From: a virus
Length of the DNA stretch: 64,000 nucleotides
IMG/VR virus record: IMGVR_UViG_3300042474_001151
Span: 1-64,000 of that record
Reading direction: 5' to 3' (one strand)
Below the pieces are notes generated by a model. It had not been told where the DNA came from. It did not search any database and saw only the letters and a program-made list of their open reading frames with translations. Position numbers and translations under genes: made by a program. Of the stretch, positions 37,984 to 46,542 are shown one piece after another; the first letter of the stretch is position 1, and every line of letters starts with the position of its first letter.

Positions 37984-38138
37984 ATAAACTTAGATATTAA
38001 AGTAAATAACCCATAAAACCCCAAAAATGTCCATACTATTACAATCCACAAAGCTAATTTTGAGGACCCTTCAAAGGTTTTCATTAATTCCTTTCTAGTT
38101 TCGTTTGGTATTTTTTGTTTACAATTCGAACATGCCAT
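37980..38138 (-). CDS. Small Cys-pair membrane protein, 52 residues
   Basis: Reverse strand, ATG at 38138, TGA at 37982-37980. The product starts MACSNCKQKIPNETRK (a CSNC metal or redox-type pair) and ends in one membrane segment (LALWIVIVWTFLGFYGLFTLI). It fills the otherwise empty gap between 37983 and 38174 and is joined to the next reverse gene by an ATGA overlap. TATATTGT lies just upstream on its strand. A tail-anchored zinc-knuckle protein is a reasonable description; its role is unknown. Confidence 0.55.
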   Translation of the reverse strand: MACSNCKQKIPNETRKELMKTFEGSSKLALWIVIVWTFLGFYGLFTLISKFI

Positions 38139-38162
38139 GGTACAATATATAAAATTTTAGAC

Positions 38163-38170
38163 TATTTATC
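38163..38170 (+). promoter_or_regulatory. TATTTATA variant (TATTTATC)
   Basis: One mismatch, 3 nt before the ATG at 38174, in the divergent gap between the small reverse gene and the papain-fold-like gene. Confidence 0.4.
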
Positions 38171-38173
38171 AAC

Positions 38174-38587
38174 ATGAAGCTAATAAATATATTGAAAGAA
38201 ATGAGTTTAGATACGTCTAACCTACCTGATGGTGGGGATTGTTTCGATTCTGCTTATGAGTATATGATAGAGAACGGACCAACAAACAAAAATCTAAAAT
38301 TGGTTCATGGTATAGTTTCGGGTCAGGGTAAGTTATCAGGTAAAAGATATACACATGCGTGGTGTGAAGACGATAATGACGTGATTGACACCTCCAACGG
38401 AAACAATTTTCAAATAATTAAAATGTTATATTATGGAATTGGTAACGTAAACCCAAACCAAGGGAAATATTACGATTACAACGAAACTCTTCGTATGTCC
38501 AACAAATATGGTAACAAAGGACCTTGGGAAATTGAAAACAAGGTGTATGACGAAAAATTCAACTCTAAGACAGGTTTTTACGATTAA
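38174..38587 (+). CDS. Papain/NlpC-fold-like protein
   Basis: 137 residues. Cys23 in GGDCFDSAYEYM begins a helix, His61 lies in KRYTHAWCEDD, and Asp72 in DVIDTSNG follows on the next strand. This Cys-His-Asp order and context match papain-like cysteine peptidases, transglutaminase-like and NlpC-type folds, for example peptidoglycan or peptide hydrolases. No signal peptide, so it would act in the cytoplasm or from the virion. An acyl-transfer role or loss of activity cannot be excluded. Confidence 0.5.
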   Translation: MKLINILKEMSLDTSNLPDGGDCFDSAYEYMIENGPTNKNLKLVHGIVSGQGKLSGKRYTHAWCEDDNDVIDTSNGNNFQIIKMLYYGIGNVNPNQGKYYDYNETLRMSNKYGNKGPWEIENKVYDEKFNSKTGFYD

Positions 38588-38613
38588 CGTTTTTTTTTCT
38601 CATTTTTTTTAGT

Positions 38614-38621
38614 TATATTTT
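38614..38621 (+). promoter_or_regulatory. Possible host-type promoter box TATATTTT
   Basis: One mismatch to TAnnTTTG, 24 nt before the methylase ATG at 38646, in a 58-nt T-rich gap. Confidence 0.35.
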
Positions 38622-38645
38622 CTTTATAACATATAAAATAAACAA

Positions 38646-39488
38646 ATGATTAGTTACATCGGAGGTAAAGCAAGAATTGGTAAATGGATTGTCCCACAAA
38701 TCCCAACAGACATTGAAACCTATGTGGAGGGATTTTCAGGTATGTTTTGGGTCTTTTTTAATATGGACTTAACAAAGTACCCAAACTTAAAAACTGTGGT
38801 CTATAATGACTTTAATAGACTAAATGCCAATCTTATGAAATGGGCAAAACAATATGATGTTTTGCACGAAGCCCTATCACATTATCCATGTCAACAATTA
38901 GGGGTTGTAGATACACCTCCGGAGTATGCTCAGATGTTTAATCAATACCAACAAGAGGTGTTTAATAGTGAATTGGTAATCACCGATGAAAATAGTTTAG
39001 AAGTTGCATGTAAATACATTTACGTATTATGTCAAGTATTCTCAGGTTCTAAACCTGAAACTGCTACTTACACCGATTATAAAGGAAAATATCGTTGTAA
39101 AGTTCTTATCTTTATGGATAAGTTAAAGAACCCAAAATATCGTGAACATTTTGATAAAATAACATTTGTTGAGAATATGGATTTTCAGTCCGTTGTTGAA
39201 AAATACGATTCACCAACAACCTATTTCTATATGGATCCACCATATTGGAAAACTGAAAACTATTACTCAAATCACGACTTTGATGTAAATGACCACACAA
39301 GACTCGCTGATTGTATTAAAAATATTGAAGGTAAGTTTAGTTTATCATATTATGATTTCCCTAAATTATCTGAATGGTTCCCTAAGGATGAATATAAATG
39401 GGAACAAAAAGATTTCGCCAAAGCTGCGGCGGCTAAAAAAGACGGTAAACAGAATATGGGAACCGAACTTTTAATAATGAATTATTAA
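38646..39488 (+). CDS. dam: DNA adenine-N6 methyltransferase (Dam/D12 class)
   Basis: 280 residues. The D12-class order of motifs is present: YIGGKARIGKWI at the N-terminus, VEGFSGMFWVFF (in place of the usual FxGGGAVFF), VVYNDFNRLNANL, and the catalytic DPPY at 197-200 in FYMDPPYWKTE. It transfers a methyl group from S-adenosylmethionine to adenine in DNA, usually to protect phage DNA from host restriction or to mark it for packaging. The recognition sequence cannot be read. No cognate restriction enzyme is adjacent, so an orphan methylase is likely. Confidence 0.85.
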   Translation: MISYIGGKARIGKWIVPQIPTDIETYVEGFSGMFWVFFNMDLTKYPNLKTVVYNDFNRLNANLMKWAKQYDVLHEALSHYPCQQLGVVDTPPEYAQMFNQYQQEVFNSELVITDENSLEVACKYIYVLCQVFSGSKPETATYTDYKGKYRCKVLIFMDKLKNPKYREHFDKITFVENMDFQSVVEKYDSPTTYFYMDPPYWKTENYYSNHDFDVNDHTRLADCIKNIEGKFSLSYYDFPKLSEWFPKDEYKWEQKDFAKAAAAKKDGKQNMGTELLIMNY

Positions 39489-39497
39489 AATTAGAAC

Positions 39498-40022
39498 ATG
39501 GAAACAAATTGGTACTTGGTAAAAGTTCTACCAGGAAAAGAAAGAACATTGGCTGAAGAGTTTAATAAATATATTTCATTGGGTAGAATGAAACCGGTTA
39601 CAAGGTTTGTTTGTCCAACTGAAAAAAATATGGTTGTTGTAAAAAATAAAAAAGTTATAAGAGAAAAGGTTCTTTATAGTGGATATCTTTATTTTGAAAC
39701 GGGTAAGAAATTAAATGAGGATGAATTAAAAACTCTATCGTTATTACCAAATATCATGGGTATGGGTGGAAGTAGAATCCCAATTGAATTACGAGATAGT
39801 GACATTAAAAGAATTTTAAAAGATGATACATTAGAACAACACGTGGATTCTAAAAAATTAAAATACATAATTGGTGAAGCGGTAACAGTTATTGAGGGTC
39901 CGTTTAATACATTTGAAGGAACAATTGCAGAAATAAATGGAGATAAGGTCTCAATAGAAATAAAAATATTTGGTAGAAATACTGCGGTTGAATTAACACT
40001 AAACCAAATAGCAAAAGTATAA
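39498..40022 (+). CDS. NusG-like transcription factor
   Basis: 174 residues. The N-terminal NGN domain starts WYLVKVLPGKERTLAEEF and includes LYSGYLYFE; the C-terminal KOW domain is seen in GEAVTVIEGPFNTFEGTIAE. This is the two-domain plan of NusG, which binds RNA polymerase at the clamp and affects elongation, pausing and termination. In a phage with its own sigma factor, it could act as an antiterminator or modify late transcription; that is inference. It overlaps the next start as TAATG. Confidence 0.85.
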   Translation: METNWYLVKVLPGKERTLAEEFNKYISLGRMKPVTRFVCPTEKNMVVVKNKKVIREKVLYSGYLYFETGKKLNEDELKTLSLLPNIMGMGGSRIPIELRDSDIKRILKDDTLEQHVDSKKLKYIIGEAVTVIEGPFNTFEGTIAEINGDKVSIEIKIFGRNTAVELTLNQIAKV

Positions 40023-40333
40023 TGGAGTTCCCACCCGAAGTTTTAATTTATTTACAAACGGTAAAAAAATATTTTCAAACTAACCAAGAGGCTAGAGATT
40101 ATTTTATTTCAGATTCAAATGAGGATGTTTTCTTTAAACACCTTTGTGAAATATCTGAAAAAAATTTTAAGCAAAATGGTGAGGTTATGTTAACTAAAGA
40201 ACAATTTGAACTTCTTAGAAGAACAATACTTGCAATTAAAATATCAACTGAGGATTTACCTGAAGAAAGTAACGACGTAGAAGATAATATTTTTATCGAC
40301 ATGAGAGGATATGGAAAAATATGTCTTAACTAA
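40022..40333 (+). CDS. Small acidic protein, 103 residues
   Basis: Starts MEFPPEVLIYLQTVKKYFQ; mostly helical and acidic with one long helix (LTKEQFELLRRTILAIK) and the C-terminal IFIDMRGYGKICLN. Coupled to the NusG-like gene by a one-base stop/start overlap, so it may work with it. No recognised family. Stretches of T follow before the AAA+ gene. Confidence 0.55.
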   Translation: MEFPPEVLIYLQTVKKYFQTNQEARDYFISDSNEDVFFKHLCEISEKNFKQNGEVMLTKEQFELLRRTILAIKISTEDLPEESNDVEDNIFIDMRGYGKICLN

Positions 40334-40369
40334 CTTTATTTTCTAACAATTTTTTTTTATTATTATACT

Positions 40370-41440
40370 ATGTCAAGAATACTACCAGAGAATTATCCTC
40401 TATATGATACAGTTTATGGAAGTGAGGTCCCAACAGAACAATATTATGTTATATTGTTTGATAAACTACCATCGAAATATGTAAATAATTTAAGTTACGA
40501 CCCAACTATAAAAACACACTTTTTAGAAAAGGAAGGATTTTTTGAGGAATGTAATATTTTCTCATCAAATAGAAGATATGATTTATCATCACAATGTTTG
40601 TTTGTTAATAAAGAAAAACAAATAATGATTAGAATAACGGGTAATGTTACTAAAGACAAAGACCCATTGGTTCAATTAGATATTGTATATGACATTAAGA
40701 ATGGTAAATTAGAGGAACAATTAAAATTGGATGAAATCAAAATTTTTGAAAGAAAGAAAAAGAAAGCAAACATCCAATTAGTAAAAAGTGAAATGGGCCA
40801 TTTGGACACAGAGGAATATGATTTATTTATTCAACCAATGGATTTGGAATTAAATTATGGTTCTGAATTTAAAAAGGTACATGATGTCATTGTAAGTAAA
40901 TTAAATGAAACAAATGGTAAAGGAATAATTCTTTTACATGGAGATCCTGGAACAGGAAAAACTTCATATATTAAACATTTAACCTCATTGATAACTGAAA
41001 AGGATATTTTGTTCATTCCACCGTCAATGGCGGAAATGTTATCTGAACCATCTATCATTCCATTCTTAATGGACCATAAGAATTCAATTTTAATTATTGA
41101 AGATGCTGAGAGGGTTATTTCGGATAGAGAAGGAAATGGTTCACCCGCTGGTGTTTCTAATATTTTGAACCTTACAGATGGTATCTTGGGGGATTGTCTA
41201 AGTATTCAGATTGTTGCAACCTTCAACATGAAACGAGAAAAAATTGACCAAGCCTTACTTCGTAAAGGTCGTTTAATTGCTGAACACAAGTTTAATAAGT
41301 TATCGGTTGATGAGTCAAATAATCTTTTAAAACATTTGGAAAAAGACCACGAAGTTTCGGAATCAATGAGTTTGGCTGATATATATAATATAGACGTTGA
41401 ATTAATAAGAACGGCTAATAAAAGTAAAATAGGATTTTAA
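40370..41440 (+). CDS. AAA+ family ATPase
   Basis: 356 residues. An N-terminal domain of about 170 residues precedes a single AAA+ module: Walker A GDPGTGKT (about 191-198), Walker B SILIIEDAE (about 239-247), a sensor-1-type strand IQIVATFN, and the arginine-finger region in LLRKGRLIAEHKF. It resembles stand-alone AAA+ ATPases of the FtsH/Bcs1 branch found in T4-like marine phages. Its substrate is unknown; a link to ClpP has no support because the usual ClpP-binding loop was not found. Confidence 0.75.
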   Translation: MSRILPENYPLYDTVYGSEVPTEQYYVILFDKLPSKYVNNLSYDPTIKTHFLEKEGFFEECNIFSSNRRYDLSSQCLFVNKEKQIMIRITGNVTKDKDPLVQLDIVYDIKNGKLEEQLKLDEIKIFERKKKKANIQLVKSEMGHLDTEEYDLFIQPMDLELNYGSEFKKVHDVIVSKLNETNGKGIILLHGDPGTGKTSYIKHLTSLITEKDILFIPPSMAEMLSEPSIIPFLMDHKNSILIIEDAERVISDREGNGSPAGVSNILNLTDGILGDCLSIQIVATFNMKREKIDQALLRKGRLIAEHKFNKLSVDESNNLLKHLEKDHEVSESMSLADIYNIDVELIRTANKSKIGF

Positions 41441-41444
41441 AAAT

Positions 41445-41750
41445 ATGGAAAACGTAACATCAGATAAAGTAAAAGAATTACAATCACAAGGAAATAAAGT
41501 TTTAGTAGATTATTGGGCAAAATGGTGCGGACCATGTAAATCCCTAATACCTAGATTAGAAATTTTAGAATCACAATACCCAAATGTAACCTTTGTAAAG
41601 GTAGATGTGGATGAAAATATGGACTCGGCTTTAGATATGGGAATTCGTTCAGTACCAACAGTAATCATTTATGACGGGGATAAATTAGTAAATCGTTCAC
41701 AAGGTGTACAACCAGAAGGATTCTATAAAGATATCTTAAATAATTTATAA
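41445..41750 (+). CDS. Thioredoxin
   Basis: 101 residues, standard length. The active site is WCGPCK (Cys28, Cys31) within DYWAKWCGPCKSLIPRL, and the cis-Pro loop is in RSVPTVIIY. It reduces protein disulfides, and in phages commonly supplies electrons to ribonucleotide reductase. It follows the AAA+ gene by 4 nt and precedes glutaredoxin by 3 nt, forming a redox pair. No reductase gene is in the window. Confidence 0.9.
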   Translation: MENVTSDKVKELQSQGNKVLVDYWAKWCGPCKSLIPRLEILESQYPNVTFVKVDVDENMDSALDMGIRSVPTVIIYDGDKLVNRSQGVQPEGFYKDILNNL

Positions 41751-41753
41751 ATT

Positions 41754-42023
41754 ATGAATAATATTGTTGTTTTCACTTTAAAAGGTTGTGGACATTGTGT
41801 AGAACTTAAAAAAGAATTAATTCTACGTGAAATACAATATAATGAAATTGAAATAAGTGAAAACGAGGAGATTTGGAATCAAGTAGTAAAACAAACTGGA
41901 CACAACGCCCTACCGACCGTATTTATAGGTCTTGAGGGGAATGAAAACGGTCCTGTTTTTGTTGCTGGTCGAGATTTTAAAGGTAAAGATGAAATCATTG
42001 AAATAATAAAAAAATACATATAA
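41754..42023 (+). CDS. Glutaredoxin
   Basis: 89 residues. Active site CGHC (Cys12, Cys15) in FTLKGCGHCVELKKEL, with NALPTVFIG providing the cis-Pro loop. The thioredoxin-fold protein reduces disulfides using glutathione or thioredoxin reductase. Last gene of the metabolic block; a strong terminator follows after 3 nt. Confidence 0.85.
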   Translation: MNNIVVFTLKGCGHCVELKKELILREIQYNEIEISENEEIWNQVVKQTGHNALPTVFIGLEGNENGPVFVAGRDFKGKDEIIEIIKKYI

Positions 42024-42026
42024 AAT

Positions 42027-42054
42027 AAAAAAGGGACTAAATGTTCCTTTTTTT
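42027..42054 (+). terminator. Terminator after the thioredoxin/glutaredoxin pair
   Basis: Stem AAAAAAGGGAC/GTTCCTTTTTT (42027-42037 with 42043-42053, one G-T pair) with a 5-nt loop, continuing into T. Ends the AAA+/redox transcript before the fibre block. Confidence 0.8.
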
Positions 42055-42076
42055 ATGCGAAGAAGTAGAATAAAAG

Positions 42077-42084
42077 TATTTATG
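42077..42084 (+). promoter_or_regulatory. TATTTATA variant (TATTTATG) starting the fibre block
   Basis: One mismatch, 19 nt before the ATG at 42104 and just after the terminator at 42027, where a new promoter is needed. Confidence 0.45.
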
Positions 42085-42103
42085 TAAAAGACTTTACTTT
42101 TAC

Positions 42104-43129
42104 ATGGCATTACAACAGATAAATTGGACCCAGATTGATACCTCAAACGTACCTTCGGGGTCAATTATTGATTTAGGGGCGGTTTCAGGTGCACTACATG
42201 CAGTTTATGCTGAAAATTTATATGCCGACGAGATATTGGTTAGTGGTCAAACATTAACTCAAATTATTAGTGATTCAGGTACTGCGGAGATAAACATATA
42301 TACTGCATCATTAAAAGAAGCATTAGAAACCACAGGTTCAAATTTAACAGTCAAAGGTAATCTCTTAGTAAAGGGTACAACAACCTCAATCAATTCAACG
42401 ACAGTTGCTATTGGTGATAATATCATTGAATTAAATGGTACCGCAGCAACGAACGGAGGTTTATTAATAAAAGACCCAACCTCTCCTAATACGATTTCAG
42501 GTTCCTTACTTTGGGATTCTTCTTTGGATTATTGGAAGGCGGGACAATTAGGTAGTGAAGAAAAAATAATATTAATAAGTGAACTTAATAGTGCAACTTC
42601 ATCTTTATCTGCATCAATTAACTCCCTTTCAGGATCATTATCTTCATCAATATCAAACATATCTTCGTCATTTTCGGCATCAATTGCTAATTTACAAGAT
42701 ACGAATATTTGGCAACCTACAGGTTCATTTTTTGCAACGACAAACGATTTACAAATTACGGGTTCATTAAAGATAACATCAGGTTCCGCAGTATTCGGTT
42801 CAAATTTAACTGCAAACAATAGTGATTTATATCTTACAAGTGGTAGTGGTTTATATATTAAAGACAATGCACTTGTTGATATTACAGGTTCTCTTAATAT
42901 GTCAGGTTCGGTTGTAATTAAAGGGGACCTTACAGTAGAAGGAAAAACAACATTAATACAAAAATTAGACCCAAACGTGGAATCTTTAGTGGTTTCTGGT
43001 GCTATGAGTATTGTTCAAAATCAAATAAATTCACAAGTTGTTGCAGCCTCTTTAACGATACAAAATCTTGGAACATGGGCTGATAGGTCAAATAATTCCG
43101 TAATTGATTGTGGAGATGGCTTTTTCTAA
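42104..43129 (+). CDS. Tail fibre protein
   Basis: 341 residues, Ser/Gly/Thr-rich. It carries the display module that recurs in six proteins of this block (about 80-150): TVKGNLLVKGTTTS, then VAIGDNIIELNG and SLLWDSSLDYWKAG. A Ser-rich rod (SLSASINSLSGSLSSSISN) follows, then repeated SGS strands. First gene of the fibre block after a terminator. Probably a short or accessory tail fibre subunit; receptor binding is inference. Confidence 0.75.
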   Translation: MALQQINWTQIDTSNVPSGSIIDLGAVSGALHAVYAENLYADEILVSGQTLTQIISDSGTAEINIYTASLKEALETTGSNLTVKGNLLVKGTTTSINSTTVAIGDNIIELNGTAATNGGLLIKDPTSPNTISGSLLWDSSLDYWKAGQLGSEEKIILISELNSATSSLSASINSLSGSLSSSISNISSSFSASIANLQDTNIWQPTGSFFATTNDLQITGSLKITSGSAVFGSNLTANNSDLYLTSGSGLYIKDNALVDITGSLNMSGSVVIKGDLTVEGKTTLIQKLDPNVESLVVSGAMSIVQNQINSQVVAASLTIQNLGTWADRSNNSVIDCGDGFF

Positions 43130-43141
43130 TTAAAAATAAAG

Positions 43142-43149
43142 TATTTATA
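43142..43149 (+). promoter_or_regulatory. Candidate late promoter box TATTTATA
   Basis: Exact match, 22 nt before the ATG at 43172. Confidence 0.5.
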
Positions 43150-43171
43150 TAAAACAAAGTAAAGACAAAAC

Positions 43172-45658
43172 ATGGCACAAATAATTAAACACAGAAGAGG
43201 TTCGATATCAGCACTAAAAGATGTTTCTGCAAACATTGGTGAATTGGTAATGGGAACAGGTTCTATAGGAGATTTAAACGCTCCTGTACTATTCATTGGT
43301 GACACAGCGGTTGCTGGTGGATACAAACCCGTATCTAAAATTTATCAAGGAACCACAGCACCTACAATTAGTGTTGGGTCTCACGGCTCGACAATGGACG
43401 GGTTACCTTTCTACTCTACAGGTACAAAAACCTTATATATTTTAGATAAAGGTGGTAATAGTGCCATTAACCTAACAGGTAATATTGAAGGAAATACAAT
43501 TTCAGGAGTTACAATTACATCCTTAACAGGAAGTAATGCTAACATAACAAATTTTACTGGTAGTAATGGTAATTTTTCTAATTTAACAGGAACAACATTT
43601 ACAAGTACAAATGGTAATATTACATCTTTAACAGGAAGTAATGCGAATGTTACAAATATCACAGGATCTACAATTTCAGGATCAAATGTTAGAGTAACAA
43701 GTGATATGAGTGTTGGTGGAAAAGTAGTGGTAGATGGAGACATTTCAGGTTCTAATTTAAATTTAACAGGAAACGCAACAATTGATGGTAATATAGTTTT
43801 AAAAGGTAATATTAGTATTGGTGACCAAACAACAGATTTAGTTACATTTGGTGCGGATGTTAGTTCTTCAATCTTACCAGATGTGGACAACGCATTTGAT
43901 TTAGGCTCTTCAGAAAAAAATTGGAGAAATCTTCATGTTAGTGGTACTGCTTATGTTGATACATTAGAAGCAAGACAAGTAAACTTTACAGATTTAGGGG
44001 TTTTAGAAGACTTAACGGTAAGTGGTAGTACATTCTTAGGAAACGGTGGAGACATCACAGTTGTTAGTGGTTCATTATATAACGACCAATTAACAAATAA
44101 TAGAGTTGTAATCGTTGGGTCACAAGGATTATTAGAAGATGATGCTAACTTTACATTTGATGGTTCTAAATTAAATATTGGTGTAGGTTCTTTTGAGGTT
44201 GATACTGATGGGGACGTTAGAACATCAGGTTCATTATTAGTTAAAAATAGTGCAACAGTAACAGGTTCATTAAATGTTAGTGGTTCTACAAATTTGGTAG
44301 GTCCGGTAGATGTTAACGGTGACACAAAAATGACTGGTTCTTTAAATGTAACCAACATCAAGGGTACAGGTTCTCTTTACTTACAACCCGACCAAGCCGA
44401 CGGAAGATATCTTGAAATTTATAATACCGGAGTAAGTGGTGATGTACACGTTAAATCTAATCAGGGATTAAGTTTCTTTGGTGACGATACCAATTATTTA
44501 TTAATTAATGATGGCACACAAACAGCAACAATTGTTGGTGTAAACGGTGTGTTTATTAGTTCTTCATTAAATGTTACTGGTTCATCTATATTAAGTTCAA
44601 CATTAGAAGTTAAGGGTGCAACGGGACTCAACTCAACATTAGATGTTACAGGTTCAGCAACTTTAAAATCAACATTACAGGTTGATTCAACATCACAACT
44701 TAAAGGTGCTGTAGGTATGAACTCAAGTTTGGATGTTACAGGTTCTGCACAATTTAAATCAACAATTAATGTTGATAGTGAAGCAACATTAGCGTCCGCA
44801 ACCGTTGAAGATTTAACACAAGACAGAATTGTAACCGTAGGTGCTGGTGGTTCATTAATTGATAGTTCAGGATTTACTTATAATGGTACTGTTTTCAAAA
44901 TCGGAAACGGTCAATTCGAAGTTGACACAAATGATGGAGACGTTAGAACTTCAGGTTCATTAACCACAAATGGTTTAACAAACAATGGTGATTTAACTGT
45001 AAATGGTGTGTTAACTGTAACAGGAAATACACAATTACAAGCAAATTTATATGTATCGGGTAATTTGGAAGTTTTGGGATCATCAACAAATGTTATTATC
45101 CAATCACAAACGGTTGAAATTGACGACAACATTATTAGAATGAACGCCTATTCTCCTTTCTTGAGATATGCGGGTTTTGAAGTAATGGATTCAGGTTCAT
45201 CAGGTATTTCTTCATCGGTGTTATGGGATTCACAAAACGATTATTGGTTATTAACTGATCAAAATAATTCAGGTAGTAAATTTGTTGGTACAACATTCGG
45301 AGAACAAGGTTCTGAAGTTAGTTTAACAAGTGGAACAATACCAAAAGCAACTTCAGCAAATACAATTGGTGATAGTTTATTAACAGAAAATAGTACAACA
45401 TTAAGTTATAATACCAATAAATTCCAAGTAACAGCATCAGATGGTGCTACTTTAATTGCAGGTAACGTAACGGTTAGTGCTGGTGGAGGTGCAGACGCAG
45501 GAACTAAGACATCTCAGGTTGTATTCAGAAACTCATCTAACGTTTTAGGTTATGTTTCGGCAACGGAATCAACAGATGTCCTTGATGGAATTTTAGGATA
45601 CAAAAACGCAGATGGAGCGCTTAAATTCTCAACCGTAATTGACGGAGGTACATATTAA
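43172..45658 (+). CDS. Tail fibre protein with Mtd_N-like start
   Basis: 828 residues. The N-terminus AQIIKHRRGSISALKD, then IGELVMG, matches the short tail-attachment domain seen at the start of many phage fibres. The body is a long series of beta strands of the form LTGSNANITNFTGSNGN and LNVSGSTNLVG, with the shared display module near the C-terminus (NVIIQSQTVEIDDNIIRMN; VLWDSQNDYWLL). No S74 chaperone. A terminator follows, so it ends a transcription unit. Probably a trimeric fibre. Confidence 0.8.
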   Translation: MAQIIKHRRGSISALKDVSANIGELVMGTGSIGDLNAPVLFIGDTAVAGGYKPVSKIYQGTTAPTISVGSHGSTMDGLPFYSTGTKTLYILDKGGNSAINLTGNIEGNTISGVTITSLTGSNANITNFTGSNGNFSNLTGTTFTSTNGNITSLTGSNANVTNITGSTISGSNVRVTSDMSVGGKVVVDGDISGSNLNLTGNATIDGNIVLKGNISIGDQTTDLVTFGADVSSSILPDVDNAFDLGSSEKNWRNLHVSGTAYVDTLEARQVNFTDLGVLEDLTVSGSTFLGNGGDITVVSGSLYNDQLTNNRVVIVGSQGLLEDDANFTFDGSKLNIGVGSFEVDTDGDVRTSGSLLVKNSATVTGSLNVSGSTNLVGPVDVNGDTKMTGSLNVTNIKGTGSLYLQPDQADGRYLEIYNTGVSGDVHVKSNQGLSFFGDDTNYLLINDGTQTATIVGVNGVFISSSLNVTGSSILSSTLEVKGATGLNSTLDVTGSATLKSTLQVDSTSQLKGAVGMNSSLDVTGSAQFKSTINVDSEATLASATVEDLTQDRIVTVGAGGSLIDSSGFTYNGTVFKIGNGQFEVDTNDGDVRTSGSLTTNGLTNNGDLTVNGVLTVTGNTQLQANLYVSGNLEVLGSSTNVIIQSQTVEIDDNIIRMNAYSPFLRYAGFEVMDSGSSGISSSVLWDSQNDYWLLTDQNNSGSKFVGTTFGEQGSEVSLTSGTIPKATSANTIGDSLLTENSTTLSYNTNKFQVTASDGATLIAGNVTVSAGGGADAGTKTSQVVFRNSSNVLGYVSATESTDVLDGILGYKNADGALKFSTVIDGGTY

Positions 45659-45680
45659 TAGAATTTAAAAACATTAAAAT

Positions 45681-45709
45681 AAAGGGAGGTCTAAAAAACC
45701 TCCTTTTTT
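45681..45709 (+). terminator. Terminator after the 828-residue fibre
   Basis: Stem AAAGGGAGGT/ACCTCCTTTT (45681-45690 with 45698-45707, one G-T pair), 7-nt loop, six or more T. Confidence 0.85.
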
Positions 45710-45733
45710 ATTTATTATATCTGATAATTTACC

Positions 45734-45741
45734 TATTTATA
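45734..45741 (+). promoter_or_regulatory. Candidate late promoter box TATTTATA
   Basis: Exact match, 4 nt before the ATG at 45746, directly downstream of a terminator. Confidence 0.6.
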
Positions 45742-45745
45742 TACA

Positions 45746-46492
45746 ATGGCTATAGAATTTAGAAATGGAATTGATATTGTTGGGGCAACACCAACACCGA
45801 CCTCAACAACAAGTGGATTAGTATCTGGCGGATTAATATTTAATTTACAAACTGCACCATCTACGGGAACAACTTGGACAGACGCAAGTGGAAATGGACG
45901 TAATGCAACATTACAAGGTACACCTACTTATGTGGCAAATAATGGTGGAGGTATAAAATTAAATAACTCAACGGCAAATGGTTCAGGTAATGATTACATT
46001 AGTGTTCCATATAATATTAGTAGTAATACTGTAACTGTTGAAATTGTAGCATCATTTAATCCAAATTCTTTTTGGGCAGCCATTTGGGGTAATGAATCAT
46101 GGATTGATGGTTGGGGTTACGCAGCATATGTTGAACCAGAAACATCTATAAATTTTGGTACACCTGGTAATCAAACCTCAGAAACTATAACAGCAAGTAA
46201 TAATATAAGACATTGGATTTTTGTTATTAATGGTACACAAGCTAGTCTATTTTTAAATGGTTCACAAGTTGGAACAACCAATACTATTGGGAATCAGACT
46301 CTTTTTGCCACATCTGAATTTTATTTTGGGGCAAGACATGTTAATAATGGAATAGGTCCAGCCGATAGATTGAATAGTTCAATTTCCGCAAATCAACCTG
46401 TATTCTATCAAATGAGATTATATAGTAGAGCGTTATCAGGTTCAGAAATAACCGCAAACTTTAATAGTATTCGGGAAACATACGGTTTATAA
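45746..46492 (+). CDS. LamG/concanavalin-like lectin-domain protein
   Basis: 248 residues, mostly one laminin-G-like beta-sandwich: SGLVSGGLIFNLQ opening, WTDASGNGRNATLQG, a mid-domain HWIFVINGTQASLFLNG and ending FYQMRLYSRALSGSEI. This is the concanavalin A-like LamG_3 pattern, a carbohydrate-binding fold. Together with its own promoter box and terminator-separated location, this suggests a stand-alone adhesin carried by the virion. The ligand is unknown. Two relatives follow at 57411 and 58176. Confidence 0.8.
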   Translation: MAIEFRNGIDIVGATPTPTSTTSGLVSGGLIFNLQTAPSTGTTWTDASGNGRNATLQGTPTYVANNGGGIKLNNSTANGSGNDYISVPYNISSNTVTVEIVASFNPNSFWAAIWGNESWIDGWGYAAYVEPETSINFGTPGNQTSETITASNNIRHWIFVINGTQASLFLNGSQVGTTNTIGNQTLFATSEFYFGARHVNNGIGPADRLNSSISANQPVFYQMRLYSRALSGSEITANFNSIRETYGL

Positions 46493-46530
46493 TTTTTTCA
46501 AATTACATTTATTTAATCCTAATTTTTGTG

Positions 46531-46538
46531 TATTTATA
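46531..46538 (+). promoter_or_regulatory. Candidate late promoter box TATTTATA
   Basis: Exact match within GTATTTATAGTTAA, a 14-mer repeated exactly at 58962-58975. It lies 68 nt before the ATG at 46607. Confidence 0.55.
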
Positions 46539-46542
46539 GTTA

